DNA of 64,000 nucleotides from Anaerococcus ihuae (GTDB lineage: Bacteria > Bacillota > Clostridia > Tissierellales > Peptoniphilaceae). The first letter of the stretch is position 1, and each line of letters starts with the position of its first letter. Location: NCBI RefSeq assembly GCF_928368155.1, contig NZ_CAKMRU010000001.1:1-64000 (forward strand), written 5' to 3'. Made by a program: the position numbers and the translations under genes. The notes under the pieces are model-generated. The model did not search any database and was not told where the DNA came from. It worked only from the letters and a program-made list of their open reading frames with translations. This document shows positions 43,536 to 52,566 of this stretch, in pieces.

Positions 43536-43554
43536 TTTTATTTAGTTACTATTG

Positions 43555-44550
43555 ATGAAAGATAAGAGAAAAAAAGAAAGTATAGATAATTCTCAAATAA
43601 AAAATGATAGAAAAATAATTCTAAATGATGAACAAAAAAAGAAGATAAGAAGGATTAGAAAAGCATCCAGAATCTTGGATTATTTTATCCTAATCCTTTC
43701 TCTTCTTGCTATGTTTATTGGAATTTATGCTTTTTGGGATACTCATAAAGTTATGGAAATTGCGGATAGCGATTATTATGAAGTTTACAAACCTAATAGT
43801 GAGGACAATCTAACTTTCAATGATTTGAAAAAAATTAATCCGGATTTGATAGCTTGGATTGATATTTATGGAACAAATATTGATTATCCAGTTGTTCAAG
43901 GAAAAGATAATGATGAATATTTAAATAAAACAGTTCTTGGAAAGTTTTCTACGGCTGGATCAATTTTTTTGGATTCGTCAAATAGCAAAGATTTTTCTGA
44001 TTATCAAAATATAATCTATGGACATTTTATGGCAGATAGAAAAATGTTTGGAGATTTGGAGCTTTTTGATGACAAGAAATTTTTTGAAAGTCACAAATAT
44101 GGAAAACTCGATAGACTTGGCAAGAAAACTAAGGGGATAGAATTTTTTGCTTTAATAAAAACTGTTGGAGACGATCAAAAGATTTTAAATACTGCTAAAA
44201 CTATAAAAGAAAATCCTGAGCTTATTGACTATATATATAAAAATAGTAAATATTCTAGAAAAATAAATTTAAGTAAAAAAGAAAATATTGTTATTCTAGA
44301 TACTTGTGATTTTTCTGTGACAAATGGAAGGTCAATTCTTGTGGGTAGGCTTACTGATAAGCTAGAAAAAAATATCTACAAGGAAAAAGAAAAAAAAGAA
44401 AATAAATTTGCTAAGCTAATTTCAAAATTTTATAAATTGAATCTTTTGATTATTTTAATTATAATATGGATTATTTTAGTTTTAATATATTTGATTTACC
44501 AAAACATTAGCCGAAAAAAAAGAGAGGAGTCTAATAAGAATGTACAATAA
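43555..44550 (+). CDS. Class B-type pilus sortase
   Basis: Sortase of 331 residues with an N-terminal membrane helix (about 35-60) and, unusually, a second helix at the C-terminus (about 290-315, LLIILIIIWIILVLIYLIYQ). The class B pattern is clear in NPDLIAWIDIYGTNIDYPVVQG. The catalytic His is in IIYGHFM (near 157), Cys in ILDTCDFS (near 251) and Arg in NGRSILVGRL. I use ATG 43555; no good ribosome binding site is visible, so coupling to the pilin gene is likely. By position it equals the FCT pilus polymerase SrtC (class B). Confidence 0.9.
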   Translation: MKDKRKKESIDNSQIKNDRKIILNDEQKKKIRRIRKASRILDYFILILSLLAMFIGIYAFWDTHKVMEIADSDYYEVYKPNSEDNLTFNDLKKINPDLIAWIDIYGTNIDYPVVQGKDNDEYLNKTVLGKFSTAGSIFLDSSNSKDFSDYQNIIYGHFMADRKMFGDLELFDDKKFFESHKYGKLDRLGKKTKGIEFFALIKTVGDDQKILNTAKTIKENPELIDYIYKNSKYSRKINLSKKENIVILDTCDFSVTNGRSILVGRLTDKLEKNIYKEKEKKENKFAKLISKFYKLNLLIILIIIWIILVLIYLIYQNISRKKREESNKNVQ

Positions 44551-45181
44551 AATAAGTATTAAGTTAAAAGCACTTTTTTGCTTTTCCTTAACTTTAGCTT
44601 TTCTCTCTGTGTTTTTTCTCTTTCAGACAAAAGCTTATGCTAAAGGCGTGGATTATTCTTTTGAGATTGGACAAGATGTGAGTATAAACTCACCATATTC
44701 AAAACCTCAAGATAGTTTTGAATATGTTTTGGAAGCAATTTCAAAGGATGCTCCTTTGCCAGAGGCGAAAAAGGGGACTTATAATTTTAGTTTAAAGGCA
44801 GATGAGAAAAAACAAATAAATATAGAATATCAAAAACCAGGTGAATACAAGTACAAATTATATCAAAATAAAACAGATATAAAAAATGTCACCCAAGATA
44901 AAGAGCTATATACTTTATTTGTAAAAATTATAGAAAAAGATGGGCAACTAGTAAAAGATGAAATCATGATCATAAACTCTTCAAACAAGAAGGTTGAAGA
45001 AATGAATTTTCACAATATTTACAAAATAAGAAGTCAAGAAAAAGCAAAAAATAAGAAAAAAATCAGTGCTGTTGTAGCAACTGGTATAAAAGAAAATTTT
45101 ATTTTGTTAATCTTGATAATTTTAGTTGCAAGAAGACTATTTATTTTAATTAATAATAGTAGAGATAAAGAAAAAGTATAA
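44540..45181 (+). CDS. FctB-like minor pilin / pilus anchor
   Basis: Secreted protein of 213 residues. A signal peptide (to about KAYA, residue 34) is followed by a single pilin domain of the FctA/FctB type (about 40-150, with YKYKLYQNKTD and an MNFHNIYK closing strand). A basic stretch leads to VVATG, a hydrophobic helix and a basic tail (NNSRDKEKV). The single-domain architecture and last position in the locus match FctB, the basal pilin that is linked to peptidoglycan. It overlaps the sortase gene by 11 bases. Confidence 0.75.
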   Translation: MYNKISIKLKALFCFSLTLAFLSVFFLFQTKAYAKGVDYSFEIGQDVSINSPYSKPQDSFEYVLEAISKDAPLPEAKKGTYNFSLKADEKKQINIEYQKPGEYKYKLYQNKTDIKNVTQDKELYTLFVKIIEKDGQLVKDEIMIINSSNKKVEEMNFHNIYKIRSQEKAKNKKKISAVVATGIKENFILLILIILVARRLFILINNSRDKEKV

Positions 45182-45198
45182 AATTAATAAGAATTTTG

Positions 45199-45249
45199 AT
45201 GGGCTTTTGCAAAGTGTGATTTTCATACTTTTGTAAGAGTCCATTTTTT
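45199..45249 (+). terminator. Terminator of the pilus operon
   Basis: ATGGGC with AAAGT (45199-45215) pairs with ACTTT and GTCCAT (from 45227), interrupted by small bulges, followed by TTTTTT. Confidence 0.6.
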
Positions 45250-45304
45250 ATGGATAAACTGGTATAATATTTTAAACTTATTAAAAAGTACTAAGGAGAA
45301 AAAA

Positions 45305-45586
45305 ATGAAATTTATTTATATGATTATGGGGCCTTTTGATTCAAAGATTGATAGGAAGGCTATTGGAAAAAATAATAATGCTGAAATTATTGGTGTTAAA
45401 AATCTTGAAGAAGCGAAAGATATTTCTAAATCTTTAATGGGGATTGCTGATGTAATTGAGCTTTGTGGAGCTTTTGGAAAAGAAGGGGCAAGGGAAATTA
45501 TTGATGCAACAAATGGAAAAATCCCTGTTGGTTTTGTTACCCATCTTGATTGTCAGGATGATTTGTTTGATGAATTATTTTCTTAA
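45305..45586 (+). CDS. DUF6506-like small protein
   Basis: A 93-residue cytosolic protein beginning MKFIYMIMGPFDSKIDR, with the conserved-looking block ADVIELCGAFGKEGAREIID and VGFVTHLDCQDD. I believe it belongs to the DUF6506 family of unknown function; the assignment is from memory of that pattern. AAGGAG precedes the ATG, a TATAAT box lies at 45263-45268 and a strong terminator follows, so it is monocistronic. Confidence 0.7.
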   Translation: MKFIYMIMGPFDSKIDRKAIGKNNNAEIIGVKNLEEAKDISKSLMGIADVIELCGAFGKEGAREIIDATNGKIPVGFVTHLDCQDDLFDELFS

Positions 45587-45640
45587 ACTTAATTTTTTAT
45601 TAGATTTACTATTTTTAACAAAGTGAAATATTTATTTTAA

Positions 45641-45675
45641 AAAGTGCCAGAATATGTAATCTGGCACTCTTTTTG
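45641..45675 (+). terminator. Terminator after the DUF6506-like gene
   Basis: AAAGTGCCAG pairs with CTGGCACTCTTTTT around a 10-base loop. It is a strong stem. Confidence 0.85.
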
Positions 45676-45718
45676 CTTATTTTTCAATAAGTTTTGCTAA
45701 TTCGATTTTTTAAAAAGT

Positions 45719-47047
45719 TTAATTATTCCACAATTCTTCGGCTACTGGTTTCCAGTCTTCGGCGTAGTCTTCGCATTTGTCACACAAATCGTCTACGTTT
45801 TCTTTTTCTAGAATATCTGTGGATTTTGCCATTGATTTTTTTACCATATCTCTTAATAAATTTGGATTTTCTAGCATTGGACATGGTCTTAACATATTTT
45901 CGTTAAATGGTTGTCCGTCGTGGTATGCCATAAATAATGGTGATTGTAGACTTTCTACTAGGGTTTTTTCTTTTATATTTGAGTCTGAATAATGGATAAA
46001 TACGCATGGTTCTAGATCGCCGTTTGCATTTATGTGAAGGTAATTTCTTCCTCCTGCAATACATCCTCCGATATATTCTGCGTCATTTTGAAAATCTAGG
46101 AAAAATAGTGGTTTTGTTTTTCTAAATTTTCTTAATTGGTGGTAGACGTGTTTTCTTTGGTCTGGTTTTGGTAAGAGTTCTTTGCCTGTGCCTTTTCCTA
46201 CTGGCATAAAGTGGAAGTACCAAGCAAACAAGGCTCCTCTTTCTATCATTTCGTCTACAAATTCTTCGCTAATTATTGACTCATAGTTTTGGGAAGTGTA
46301 GCAACATGATATTCCAAATGGAAGTTTATTTTCTTTTAATAAATTCATTTTTTCTATAACTTTATTATAAACTCCATCGCCTCTTCTTGCATCTGTTGTA
46401 AATTCTTCTCCTTCTACTGAGATTGCTGGAACTATATTTTTGAGTCTGAGCATTTCTTCAATAAAATCTTGGTCGATTAGGGTTGAATTTGTAAATATCA
46501 AAAATTCGCAGTCATTGTGTTTTTCACAAATTTTTAATATATCTTTTTTTCTTACAAGTGGCTCGCCGCCTGTAAAAATGTAAAAATAGATTCCTACTTC
46601 TTTTCCTTGACGGATAATATCATCGATTTGTTCATAGGATAAATTCAAACTATTACCGTATTCTGCTGCCCAGCAACCCTTACATTTTAAATTGCAGGCT
46701 GTTGTAGGATCTAGAAGGATTGTCCAAGGAATATTACACTTATATTTTTTTCTACTTTCTTTTTTCAAATCTTCACTGAACAAGACTGAATTTAATAGAA
46801 AATTTATAATTGTTTTGTCGAACACTTCGGGATCTATTGTGTTTAGCATATTTAATATGTATTTATGGTAAACATCTTCTGGATCTTTTATTACTTTATC
46901 TATTGTTTCTATTTGTGTTCTATAATCATTTGGTGAGATTTTCTTTGCCAAATCTATTGCTTTTTTTAGATTTTTTTCTGGGTACTTGTGGACATATTTT
47001 AAAGTTTTTTCTACTCCATATGTTTTAACTTTTTGGTTTAAATTCAT
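45719..47047 (-). CDS. Radical SAM/SPASM-type protein
   Basis: Radical SAM protein of 442 residues. The cluster motif is CNLKCKGCWAAEYG near residue 117. A roughly 100-residue helical region precedes it and a SPASM-like Cys-rich end follows (GGCIAGGRNYLHINANGDL with CVFIHYSD, RPCPML, and DDLCDKCEDYAEDW). This type is often annotated only as a radical SAM protein, and the substrate is unknown. It lies 32 bases downstream of the tetR gene and shares its promoter, suggesting it is induced when the TetR repressor is released. Confidence 0.88.
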   Translation of the reverse strand: MNLNQKVKTYGVEKTLKYVHKYPEKNLKKAIDLAKKISPNDYRTQIETIDKVIKDPEDVYHKYILNMLNTIDPEVFDKTIINFLLNSVLFSEDLKKESRKKYKCNIPWTILLDPTTACNLKCKGCWAAEYGNSLNLSYEQIDDIIRQGKEVGIYFYIFTGGEPLVRKKDILKICEKHNDCEFLIFTNSTLIDQDFIEEMLRLKNIVPAISVEGEEFTTDARRGDGVYNKVIEKMNLLKENKLPFGISCCYTSQNYESIISEEFVDEMIERGALFAWYFHFMPVGKGTGKELLPKPDQRKHVYHQLRKFRKTKPLFFLDFQNDAEYIGGCIAGGRNYLHINANGDLEPCVFIHYSDSNIKEKTLVESLQSPLFMAYHDGQPFNENMLRPCPMLENPNLLRDMVKKSMAKSTDILEKENVDDLCDKCEDYAEDWKPVAEELWNN

Positions 47048-47079
47048 AATTTCCTCCTTTAACTTACTTGTAAAAATTT

Positions 47080-47658
47080 TTAGCTTATAATCTTTTCTAA
47101 TTGTTCATAGGATCTTTTTAATAATTCTATAAGCTCGTCTTCTTTTTTTGGATCTGCATCGTACAATTTTACTGCTAATAAAATTGGTGAATAGAAGATA
47201 GTAGATAGAACTTTTAGGTCAGAAAATTTGCTTAGACCATAATAGTCTATAATTTCTTGCTGTTTGGTCATTGGATTTTCTATAAATTTTTCCACATAAA
47301 ATTGCATGGCTTGTGGATTTTTGTACATTTCTATAGATAACATTTTCCTAACTTTTGAAACAAAGGGATCATGGAGTAGGTATTTGAAAATATCTATAGA
47401 TAATTTTTCTATATTTAATGATGTGTGACCATTTTTTATAATTTTGTAGCTATCTACATCATCTAATTCATTGTCAACCCTAATTACGGCATCTTTTATA
47501 ATTGTGTCAAAAATGATTTTTTTTGATTTGAAATGCTTGTAAATCGAAGGGGCTTTAATTCCAACTTCTTTTGCAATATTTTCCATAGATACATCTGAAT
47601 AACCGTATTTGGAAAATAAATCCAAAGATTTTGACAAAATTTTCTCTTTTGTATTCAT
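47080..47658 (-). CDS. TetR-family transcriptional regulator
   Basis: Repressor of about 192 residues. The N-terminal helix-turn-helix is VSMENIAKEVGIKAPSIYKH, and the ligand-binding C-terminus is divergent. I use the ATG at 47658, because GGGAGGA lies just upstream; the ORF opens 12 bases earlier. An operator-like palindrome sits in the spacer of its own promoter, so autoregulation is likely. The downstream radical SAM gene is the obvious target. Confidence 0.88.
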   Translation of the reverse strand: MNTKEKILSKSLDLFSKYGYSDVSMENIAKEVGIKAPSIYKHFKSKKIIFDTIIKDAVIRVDNELDDVDSYKIIKNGHTSLNIEKLSIDIFKYLLHDPFVSKVRKMLSIEMYKNPQAMQFYVEKFIENPMTKQQEIIDYYGLSKFSDLKVLSTIFYSPILLAVKLYDADPKKEDELIELLKRSYEQLEKIIS

Positions 47659-47688
47659 GCTTCCTCCCAAGAAATATTTCTTAATTCC

Positions 47689-47717
47689 ATTATAGGCTAA
47701 TGGTCATTAGCTGTCAA
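47689..47717 (-). promoter_or_regulatory. tetR promoter with operator palindrome in the spacer
   Basis: On the minus strand a consensus promoter reads TTGACA (47717-47712), a 17-base spacer and TATAAT (47694-47689). The spacer contains GCTAATGACCATTAGC (47711-47696), a palindrome with 7-bp arms. A TetR dimer bound there would block RNA polymerase directly. Confidence 0.75.
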
Positions 47718-47964
47718 TTTTTATTTTAAATTTTAGATATCAAATTTTTTATTTTAAACTTTAGAATAGAAAAATCAAAAATATTTTATTTTTTATTAGA
47801 ATTTCCTTAGAAATTTTTAGTGGTTTTATTAGTTTTATTTTCTTTATTGTTTTTATTTAAATATTCGTTTTTCAATTGTTGTTTTGTATTTTTTGTGATA
47901 ATATTATATTTAAGTGAGATTTTTGTAAAATCTTTTTATCTTAAATAAATTATTTGGAGGAATT

Positions 47965-49656
47965 ATGCAATTATCGAATTTATCGTCTTTGCAGTGGAAC
48001 CTGATTGCAGGTGGTCTTGCGATATTTTTATTTGGTATAAATTTAATGGGGGAAGCCCTTACAAATTTTGCTGGACCAAAGCTTAGAGGCTATGTTGAAA
48101 AATATACTTCCAATCCTATCAAGGGAGTTTTAGTTGGAATTGTTATTACTGGACTCATTCAATCATCATCAGCAACAACAGTTATAGCTATTTCTTTTGT
48201 TAGGGCTGGAGTAATGAGTCTTGAGCAAGCCATTGGTGTAATTTTGGGTGCCAATATTGGTACAACTGTTACCGCAGTTTTGATTGGTTTTAATTTGGAT
48301 TATTTATCTTATTTTATTTGCCTTATCGGAGTTGTTGTTTTTTTATTTGCCAAAAAAAGGAAGGGCAAATATATTGGTGAAATCCTAATTGGCTTTGGAC
48401 TTTTATTTATTGGTTTAAAAATGATGGGTGATAGCCTTGCTGAACTTAAAAATATTCCAGGTTTTGAAGAGATTGTTACAAATCTTGGTCAAAATCCAAT
48501 AATTGCTGTTTTGGTTGGAGCTTTATTGACTGCCCTTATCCAATCTTCATCAGCCTTTATAGGAATTGTTCAATCCTTGTATGCATCTGGAGCAATTGGT
48601 CTTGATCTTTCTTTAGGATTTTTATTCGGAGCAAATATTGGAACTTGTATAACTGGAATTCTTGCATCTTTGGGTGGTTCTTTGTCTGCAAAAAGAACAA
48701 GTTTGTTTCATGTTTTATTTAATATAATCGTTTCGGGGATTTTCTTGATTTTCTTGGTGCCTTACGAAGGATTTATTTCCTTTTTAGCCGATAAATTTTC
48801 ATTAAATCCAATGATGACTATAGCACTTGGACATTTTTCATTTAACTTTGTTGGTATGGTTATTTTTGTTCCAATTATAAAATATGTTTCAAATATTCTT
48901 CACAAAATTATTCCTGGAAAAGACTCAATCTTCTCTGATGTGTCAGACATTGAACTTGAAGAAAGCTTGATAAATACTTTTCCTGCTGCAGCTCTTGATC
49001 AAGCAAAAACTGCAATTATAAAAGAAAGTAAAATTGCACTTGAAACTATAAAATCAACACAAAAATTTTTAAACTCAAGAGACAAAAACGACCTATCCAC
49101 AGCCAACCAAGCAGAAGCCTTGGTAAATGAAATGGATACAAAAATTCAAAAATATATACTAGATATTTCTAAATCAAATCTAGTAAGTGAGCTTGAAGGA
49201 GATATTCATAACTATTTACAAGTTCAAATAAATGTTGAAAGAGTTTCAGACCTTGCACAAAATCTTGGAGAATATTTTGACGAGATAGATGAGGCTGGAG
49301 AATTTTATAATGAAGAAGCATTGGCAGATTTGAATAGAATTTATGACCTAGTTATAAATAACTATGTAAATGCAATAGAGGTTTTCGAATCCGAAGATTC
49401 ATCACTTTATAGTACTTTAAAAGAAGACGAGGCAAACCTTGATTTACTAGAACAAAATCTAAGAAGAGCTCATTACAGAAGACTTACAGAAGGAGAAAAA
49501 TTGTCCACAGTTGCAAGTTCTGTTTTTGTTGATATAGCATCAACTATAGAAAGAATTGGAGACCACGCCTTCAATATTGCTCGTCTTACAGTTGATCCTG
49601 TTAAGGTTCACGATGAATATGAAAAACAAATTGTAACCGTTGAGGGTTCAAATTAA
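47965..49656 (+). CDS. Na/Pi cotransporter family protein with PhoU-like C-terminus
   Basis: Membrane protein of 563 residues. The N-terminal half carries two Na/Pi cotransport repeats, each with the QSSSA signature (GLIQSSSATTVIA and ALIQSSSAFIGIV) and a following GANIGT. The C-terminal third is soluble and helical, resembling PhoU (about 350-545, with ERVSDLAQNLGEY and IERIGDHAFNIA). Family members import phosphate with sodium. A GGAGG site precedes the ATG. The 300-bp upstream region is AT-rich apart from the divergent tetR promoter. Confidence 0.92.
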   Translation: MQLSNLSSLQWNLIAGGLAIFLFGINLMGEALTNFAGPKLRGYVEKYTSNPIKGVLVGIVITGLIQSSSATTVIAISFVRAGVMSLEQAIGVILGANIGTTVTAVLIGFNLDYLSYFICLIGVVVFLFAKKRKGKYIGEILIGFGLLFIGLKMMGDSLAELKNIPGFEEIVTNLGQNPIIAVLVGALLTALIQSSSAFIGIVQSLYASGAIGLDLSLGFLFGANIGTCITGILASLGGSLSAKRTSLFHVLFNIIVSGIFLIFLVPYEGFISFLADKFSLNPMMTIALGHFSFNFVGMVIFVPIIKYVSNILHKIIPGKDSIFSDVSDIELEESLINTFPAAALDQAKTAIIKESKIALETIKSTQKFLNSRDKNDLSTANQAEALVNEMDTKIQKYILDISKSNLVSELEGDIHNYLQVQINVERVSDLAQNLGEYFDEIDEAGEFYNEEALADLNRIYDLVINNYVNAIEVFESEDSSLYSTLKEDEANLDLLEQNLRRAHYRRLTEGEKLSTVASSVFVDIASTIERIGDHAFNIARLTVDPVKVHDEYEKQIVTVEGSN

Positions 49657-49667
49657 AATTTATAATT

Positions 49668-49698
49668 AATCTCATGGAATTTTCCGTGAGATTTTTTT
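49668..49698 (+). terminator. Terminator after the Na/Pi cotransporter gene
   Basis: AATCTCATGG, loop AATTTT, CCGTGAGATT followed by T8. Confidence 0.88.
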
Positions 49699-49747
49699 TA
49701 TTTATTTTTGGGTAAATATAAAATGAGTTTTTATACAAGGAGGTTTC

Positions 49748-50473
49748 ATGCTTGAAGTAAAAAATTTTACAAAAAAATATAAAAATGCCAAACTTGCTGT
49801 TGATAATATATCATTTACTGTAAATAATGGTGAAATATTTGGGTTTTTGGGTCCAAATGGAGCAGGAAAATCTACAACAATAAAGGCAATTGTTGGTTTG
49901 ATTAAAAAAAGCAAGGGTGAGATAAGTATTGATGGGATAAAACTTGAAGATGACCCACTTTTATACAAAAATAAATTTTCATATCTTGCAGATAATCCAG
50001 ATTTGTTTGAGAAATTTACGGCAGTTGAGTACATAAACTTTGTGGCAGATATTTATGGAATTGATGAAAAAACAAGAGATGAAAGGCTTAATACTTATCT
50101 TGATTATTTTGATATAAGAGAGGCTATGGCGGATTTGATTTCTTCATTTTCTCATGGAATGAAGCAAAAACTTGCTATAATTTCATCTCTTATTCACGAT
50201 CCAGACCTTTTGATTTTGGATGAGCCAATGGTAGGCCTGGATCCAAAATCTTCTTTTAATCTTAAAAAAATAATGAGGGAGCGAAAAGAAGCTGGTAAAA
50301 TGGTTTTCTTTTCAACTCACATTATGGAAGTTGCAGAAAATATTTGCGATAGGATTGCCATAATTTCAAATGGAAAGATTGTTGCCCAGGGAAGACTTGA
50401 TGAAATTAGGGAAAATCTTAATGAAGATAAGTCTTTGGAGGAATTATTTTTGGAGCTTACAGATGAAAAATAA
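49748..50473 (+). CDS. ABC transporter ATP-binding protein
   Basis: ATPase subunit of 241 residues for an ABC-2-like exporter. Walker A GPNGAGKSTTIK, signature FSHGMKQKLAII (a His variant of LSGGQ) and Walker B LLILDEPMVGLDP are intact, with the switch His in FFSTHIMEVAE. AGGAGG lies upstream. It overlaps the permease gene by 11 bases, which forms a two-gene exporter of unknown cargo. Confidence 0.93.
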   Translation: MLEVKNFTKKYKNAKLAVDNISFTVNNGEIFGFLGPNGAGKSTTIKAIVGLIKKSKGEISIDGIKLEDDPLLYKNKFSYLADNPDLFEKFTAVEYINFVADIYGIDEKTRDERLNTYLDYFDIREAMADLISSFSHGMKQKLAIISSLIHDPDLLILDEPMVGLDPKSSFNLKKIMRERKEAGKMVFFSTHIMEVAENICDRIAIISNGKIVAQGRLDEIRENLNEDKSLEELFLELTDEK

Positions 50474-52097
50474 AAGACTAAAAAGACTTTTTATGAAAAA
50501 TTTCAAAGAAGAAATTTCCAAATATCTTCCGGGAACAAAAGTCTATGGACTTCCAAATGATTATACTTTAAGAATTTTATATTTACTTTTGATGTATGGT
50601 TTTTATACCATTGTTGGTCTTGGGACTTTCGCTTTTTTGGCTTTTACCTATTTAACAAAAAATGATGAATTTTCATATTTTACATCAGCATCATTAATAA
50701 TAAGTGTATTTGTTGTGATAGGCTCTGCTGTGGATTTAGTTTCAGATTACACTAAAAGCAAGGACATAAATATTTTGATGACCATGCCTATAAAGGATGA
50801 AGAAATATATTTATCAAAATTTCTGGCAATAATTTTATCAAAATTTGAAATTTTTTATTTTTATATTTTGATGATTGGAGTCTATTTATTTAATATGGGC
50901 TTTTCTTTTATAAGAATTATAGGACAAATAATAAATGTTTTTCCTATATTTCTAACATCAGTCGCCATAATTTCTATTCCCATAATGCTAATTATGAGAT
51001 TTTCAAATATTAGAAATTACAAGACGACATTTAAATTTATAGGATACGGAATTGCCTTATTTGGGCTTGGTTTTATATATTTTTCAGCCTTTACAAAAGA
51101 TGGAAGGTCAAGTGATCTAATTTCAAATTTGATGAAAATATTTGTAAAACATTCAGGAAAGTTTTCGTTTTTATTTTTCCATACAAGAATATATGGAAAA
51201 AGTTTGAGTGGAAATACCTTGGATTTTTTCTTGTATAGTTTTTCCTTGTATTTATATAGTTTTATAATTTTATTTATACTTGCAAAGCTTGCATCAAAAA
51301 TCTACCTTGATTCACTTACAGGAAATGAACAGGTTAAAATTCACAAGAAAAGAAAAAATATTTCCTACAAAAAATCATCAACAATATTTGCAATTTGCAA
51401 AAAAGATTTTAAAACAATTATAAAAAGTCCGGTTTATCTATTTCCAGTCCTATCATCAATAATTATGCTTACAATTTTGTGGGGATTTGGATCAAGTGGA
51501 CTTTTTGAACTTATTAAAGAGGCGAATTTGAAAAACAAAGAAATATATTTATTTATAATTTTGGGATCTTTTGTATTCAGATTTTTTGTATCAGGAAATG
51601 ATATTGGAATAAATTCATCCCTATCAAGAGAAGGGGAGAGCCTAAACCAAACTTTGACACTTCCAATATGTCCAAAAGAAAATGTAATTGGAAGAGCTCT
51701 TTCAATAAATACAATAAATTTAATTATAAATTTATCCCTTACAATTGTTTTAAGTCTTATTACAAAGATAAATATTTTGGCAAGTATTTCAATTTTTATA
51801 GGATTTAGCTTGTCAAGTCTTATCTCATCCCTACAAGGATTATTGATGGACGCAAATGCGATTAATATTCACTGGGAAAAAGAAAGAGACCTTACAAAAG
51901 GCTCATCACAAAATGTTGGATATTATCTAGTAGAAGGATTTATCCTAATAATCGTAGGAGCCATAACTTTTATAATTTATCAATTTACAAATATATATTT
52001 TGGTTTTTTATTTGTAATTGCCTTAATTATCCTTGCAATAATATTTTTGTACAAAAAAGTAATTAAAAAATACCAAGAAGGATTTTTTGACTTATAA
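50463..52097 (+). CDS. ABC transporter permease
   Basis: Membrane permease of 544 residues with about 12 hydrophobic segments, pairing with the ATPase just upstream. I use the ATG at 50463 (MKNKRLKRLFMKNFKEEISK), which has GGAG upstream and lies at the end of the ATPase gene; the frame extends farther upstream but only inside that gene. The layout resembles large ABC-2 type permeases of Firmicutes with two similar halves (about 1-280 and 310-544). Substrate unknown. Confidence 0.85.
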   Translation: MKNKRLKRLFMKNFKEEISKYLPGTKVYGLPNDYTLRILYLLLMYGFYTIVGLGTFAFLAFTYLTKNDEFSYFTSASLIISVFVVIGSAVDLVSDYTKSKDINILMTMPIKDEEIYLSKFLAIILSKFEIFYFYILMIGVYLFNMGFSFIRIIGQIINVFPIFLTSVAIISIPIMLIMRFSNIRNYKTTFKFIGYGIALFGLGFIYFSAFTKDGRSSDLISNLMKIFVKHSGKFSFLFFHTRIYGKSLSGNTLDFFLYSFSLYLYSFIILFILAKLASKIYLDSLTGNEQVKIHKKRKNISYKKSSTIFAICKKDFKTIIKSPVYLFPVLSSIIMLTILWGFGSSGLFELIKEANLKNKEIYLFIILGSFVFRFFVSGNDIGINSSLSREGESLNQTLTLPICPKENVIGRALSINTINLIINLSLTIVLSLITKINILASISIFIGFSLSSLISSLQGLLMDANAINIHWEKERDLTKGSSQNVGYYLVEGFILIIVGAITFIIYQFTNIYFGFLFVIALIILAIIFLYKKVIKKYQEGFFDL

Positions 52098-52156
52098 AAA
52101 AATTTAATAACAATAGCACGATGACGAGAAAAATCATATAATTTCAATCAAAATCA

Positions 52157-52307
52157 ATCCCATCTCGAGCAGATAAATATGCCTTGATTTGGGATATTCA
52201 ACCCTAAAACTAGTGCGAGAGCACGGAAGAATTTACGTAGTAAATGAGTTTTCATAAGCACGGAAAAATTTGCGAAGCAAACGGGTTTTAGTGTCAAGAG
52301 ATCTCTT
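52157..52307 (+). repeat. Modular palindromic repeat, variant copy C
   Basis: Begins ATCCCATCTCGAGCAG, then CCCTAAAACTAGTGCGAGAGC, then two versions of one subunit (GCACGGAAGAATTTACG and GCACGGAAAAATTTGCG, each running into GAGTTTT or GGGTTTTAGTG), and ends TCAAGAGATCTCTT. The CTAAAAC/GTTTTAG segment is the same extra block found within element B. No terminal CAGACTGTTG sequences or duplicated terminator are seen here. Confidence 0.6.
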
Positions 52308-52396
52308 ATTAAAATTAGTTTGAAATTAATAAAGTTTGAAATATAAAAGAAAGCAAATAATTTATTAAACTATAAAATATAAACTAAACCGAAGCA

Positions 52397-52428
52397 ATCC
52401 CATCTCGAGTGAAGTCGAGAGATCTCTT
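52397..52428 (+). repeat. Minimal palindromic repeat module, copy D
   Basis: ATCCCATCTCGAGTGAAG followed by TCGAGAGATCTCTT: the two end pieces of the family with nothing between them. The remainder of the gap 52098-52566 is AT-rich without other signals except the terminator at its end. Confidence 0.6.
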
Positions 52429-52513
52429 AATTAGACCTAGCTTGTAATTTATTAGAGCCTTGATAATAAATAAAAATAAAAAATAATATCTCGTTTATAA
52501 CCATATTCCCAAC

Positions 52514-52546
52514 AAAAAAACTTCAAGCAATTTCGCTTGAAGTTTT
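52514..52546 (-). terminator. Terminator of the SH3/transglycosylase-like gene
   Basis: Minus-strand AAAACTTCAAGC, loop GAAATT, GCTTGAAGTTTTTTT. The A-rich opposite side could also serve plus-strand transcripts. Confidence 0.85.
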
Positions 52547-52566
52547 AAATTTCTAATTATTTAATT

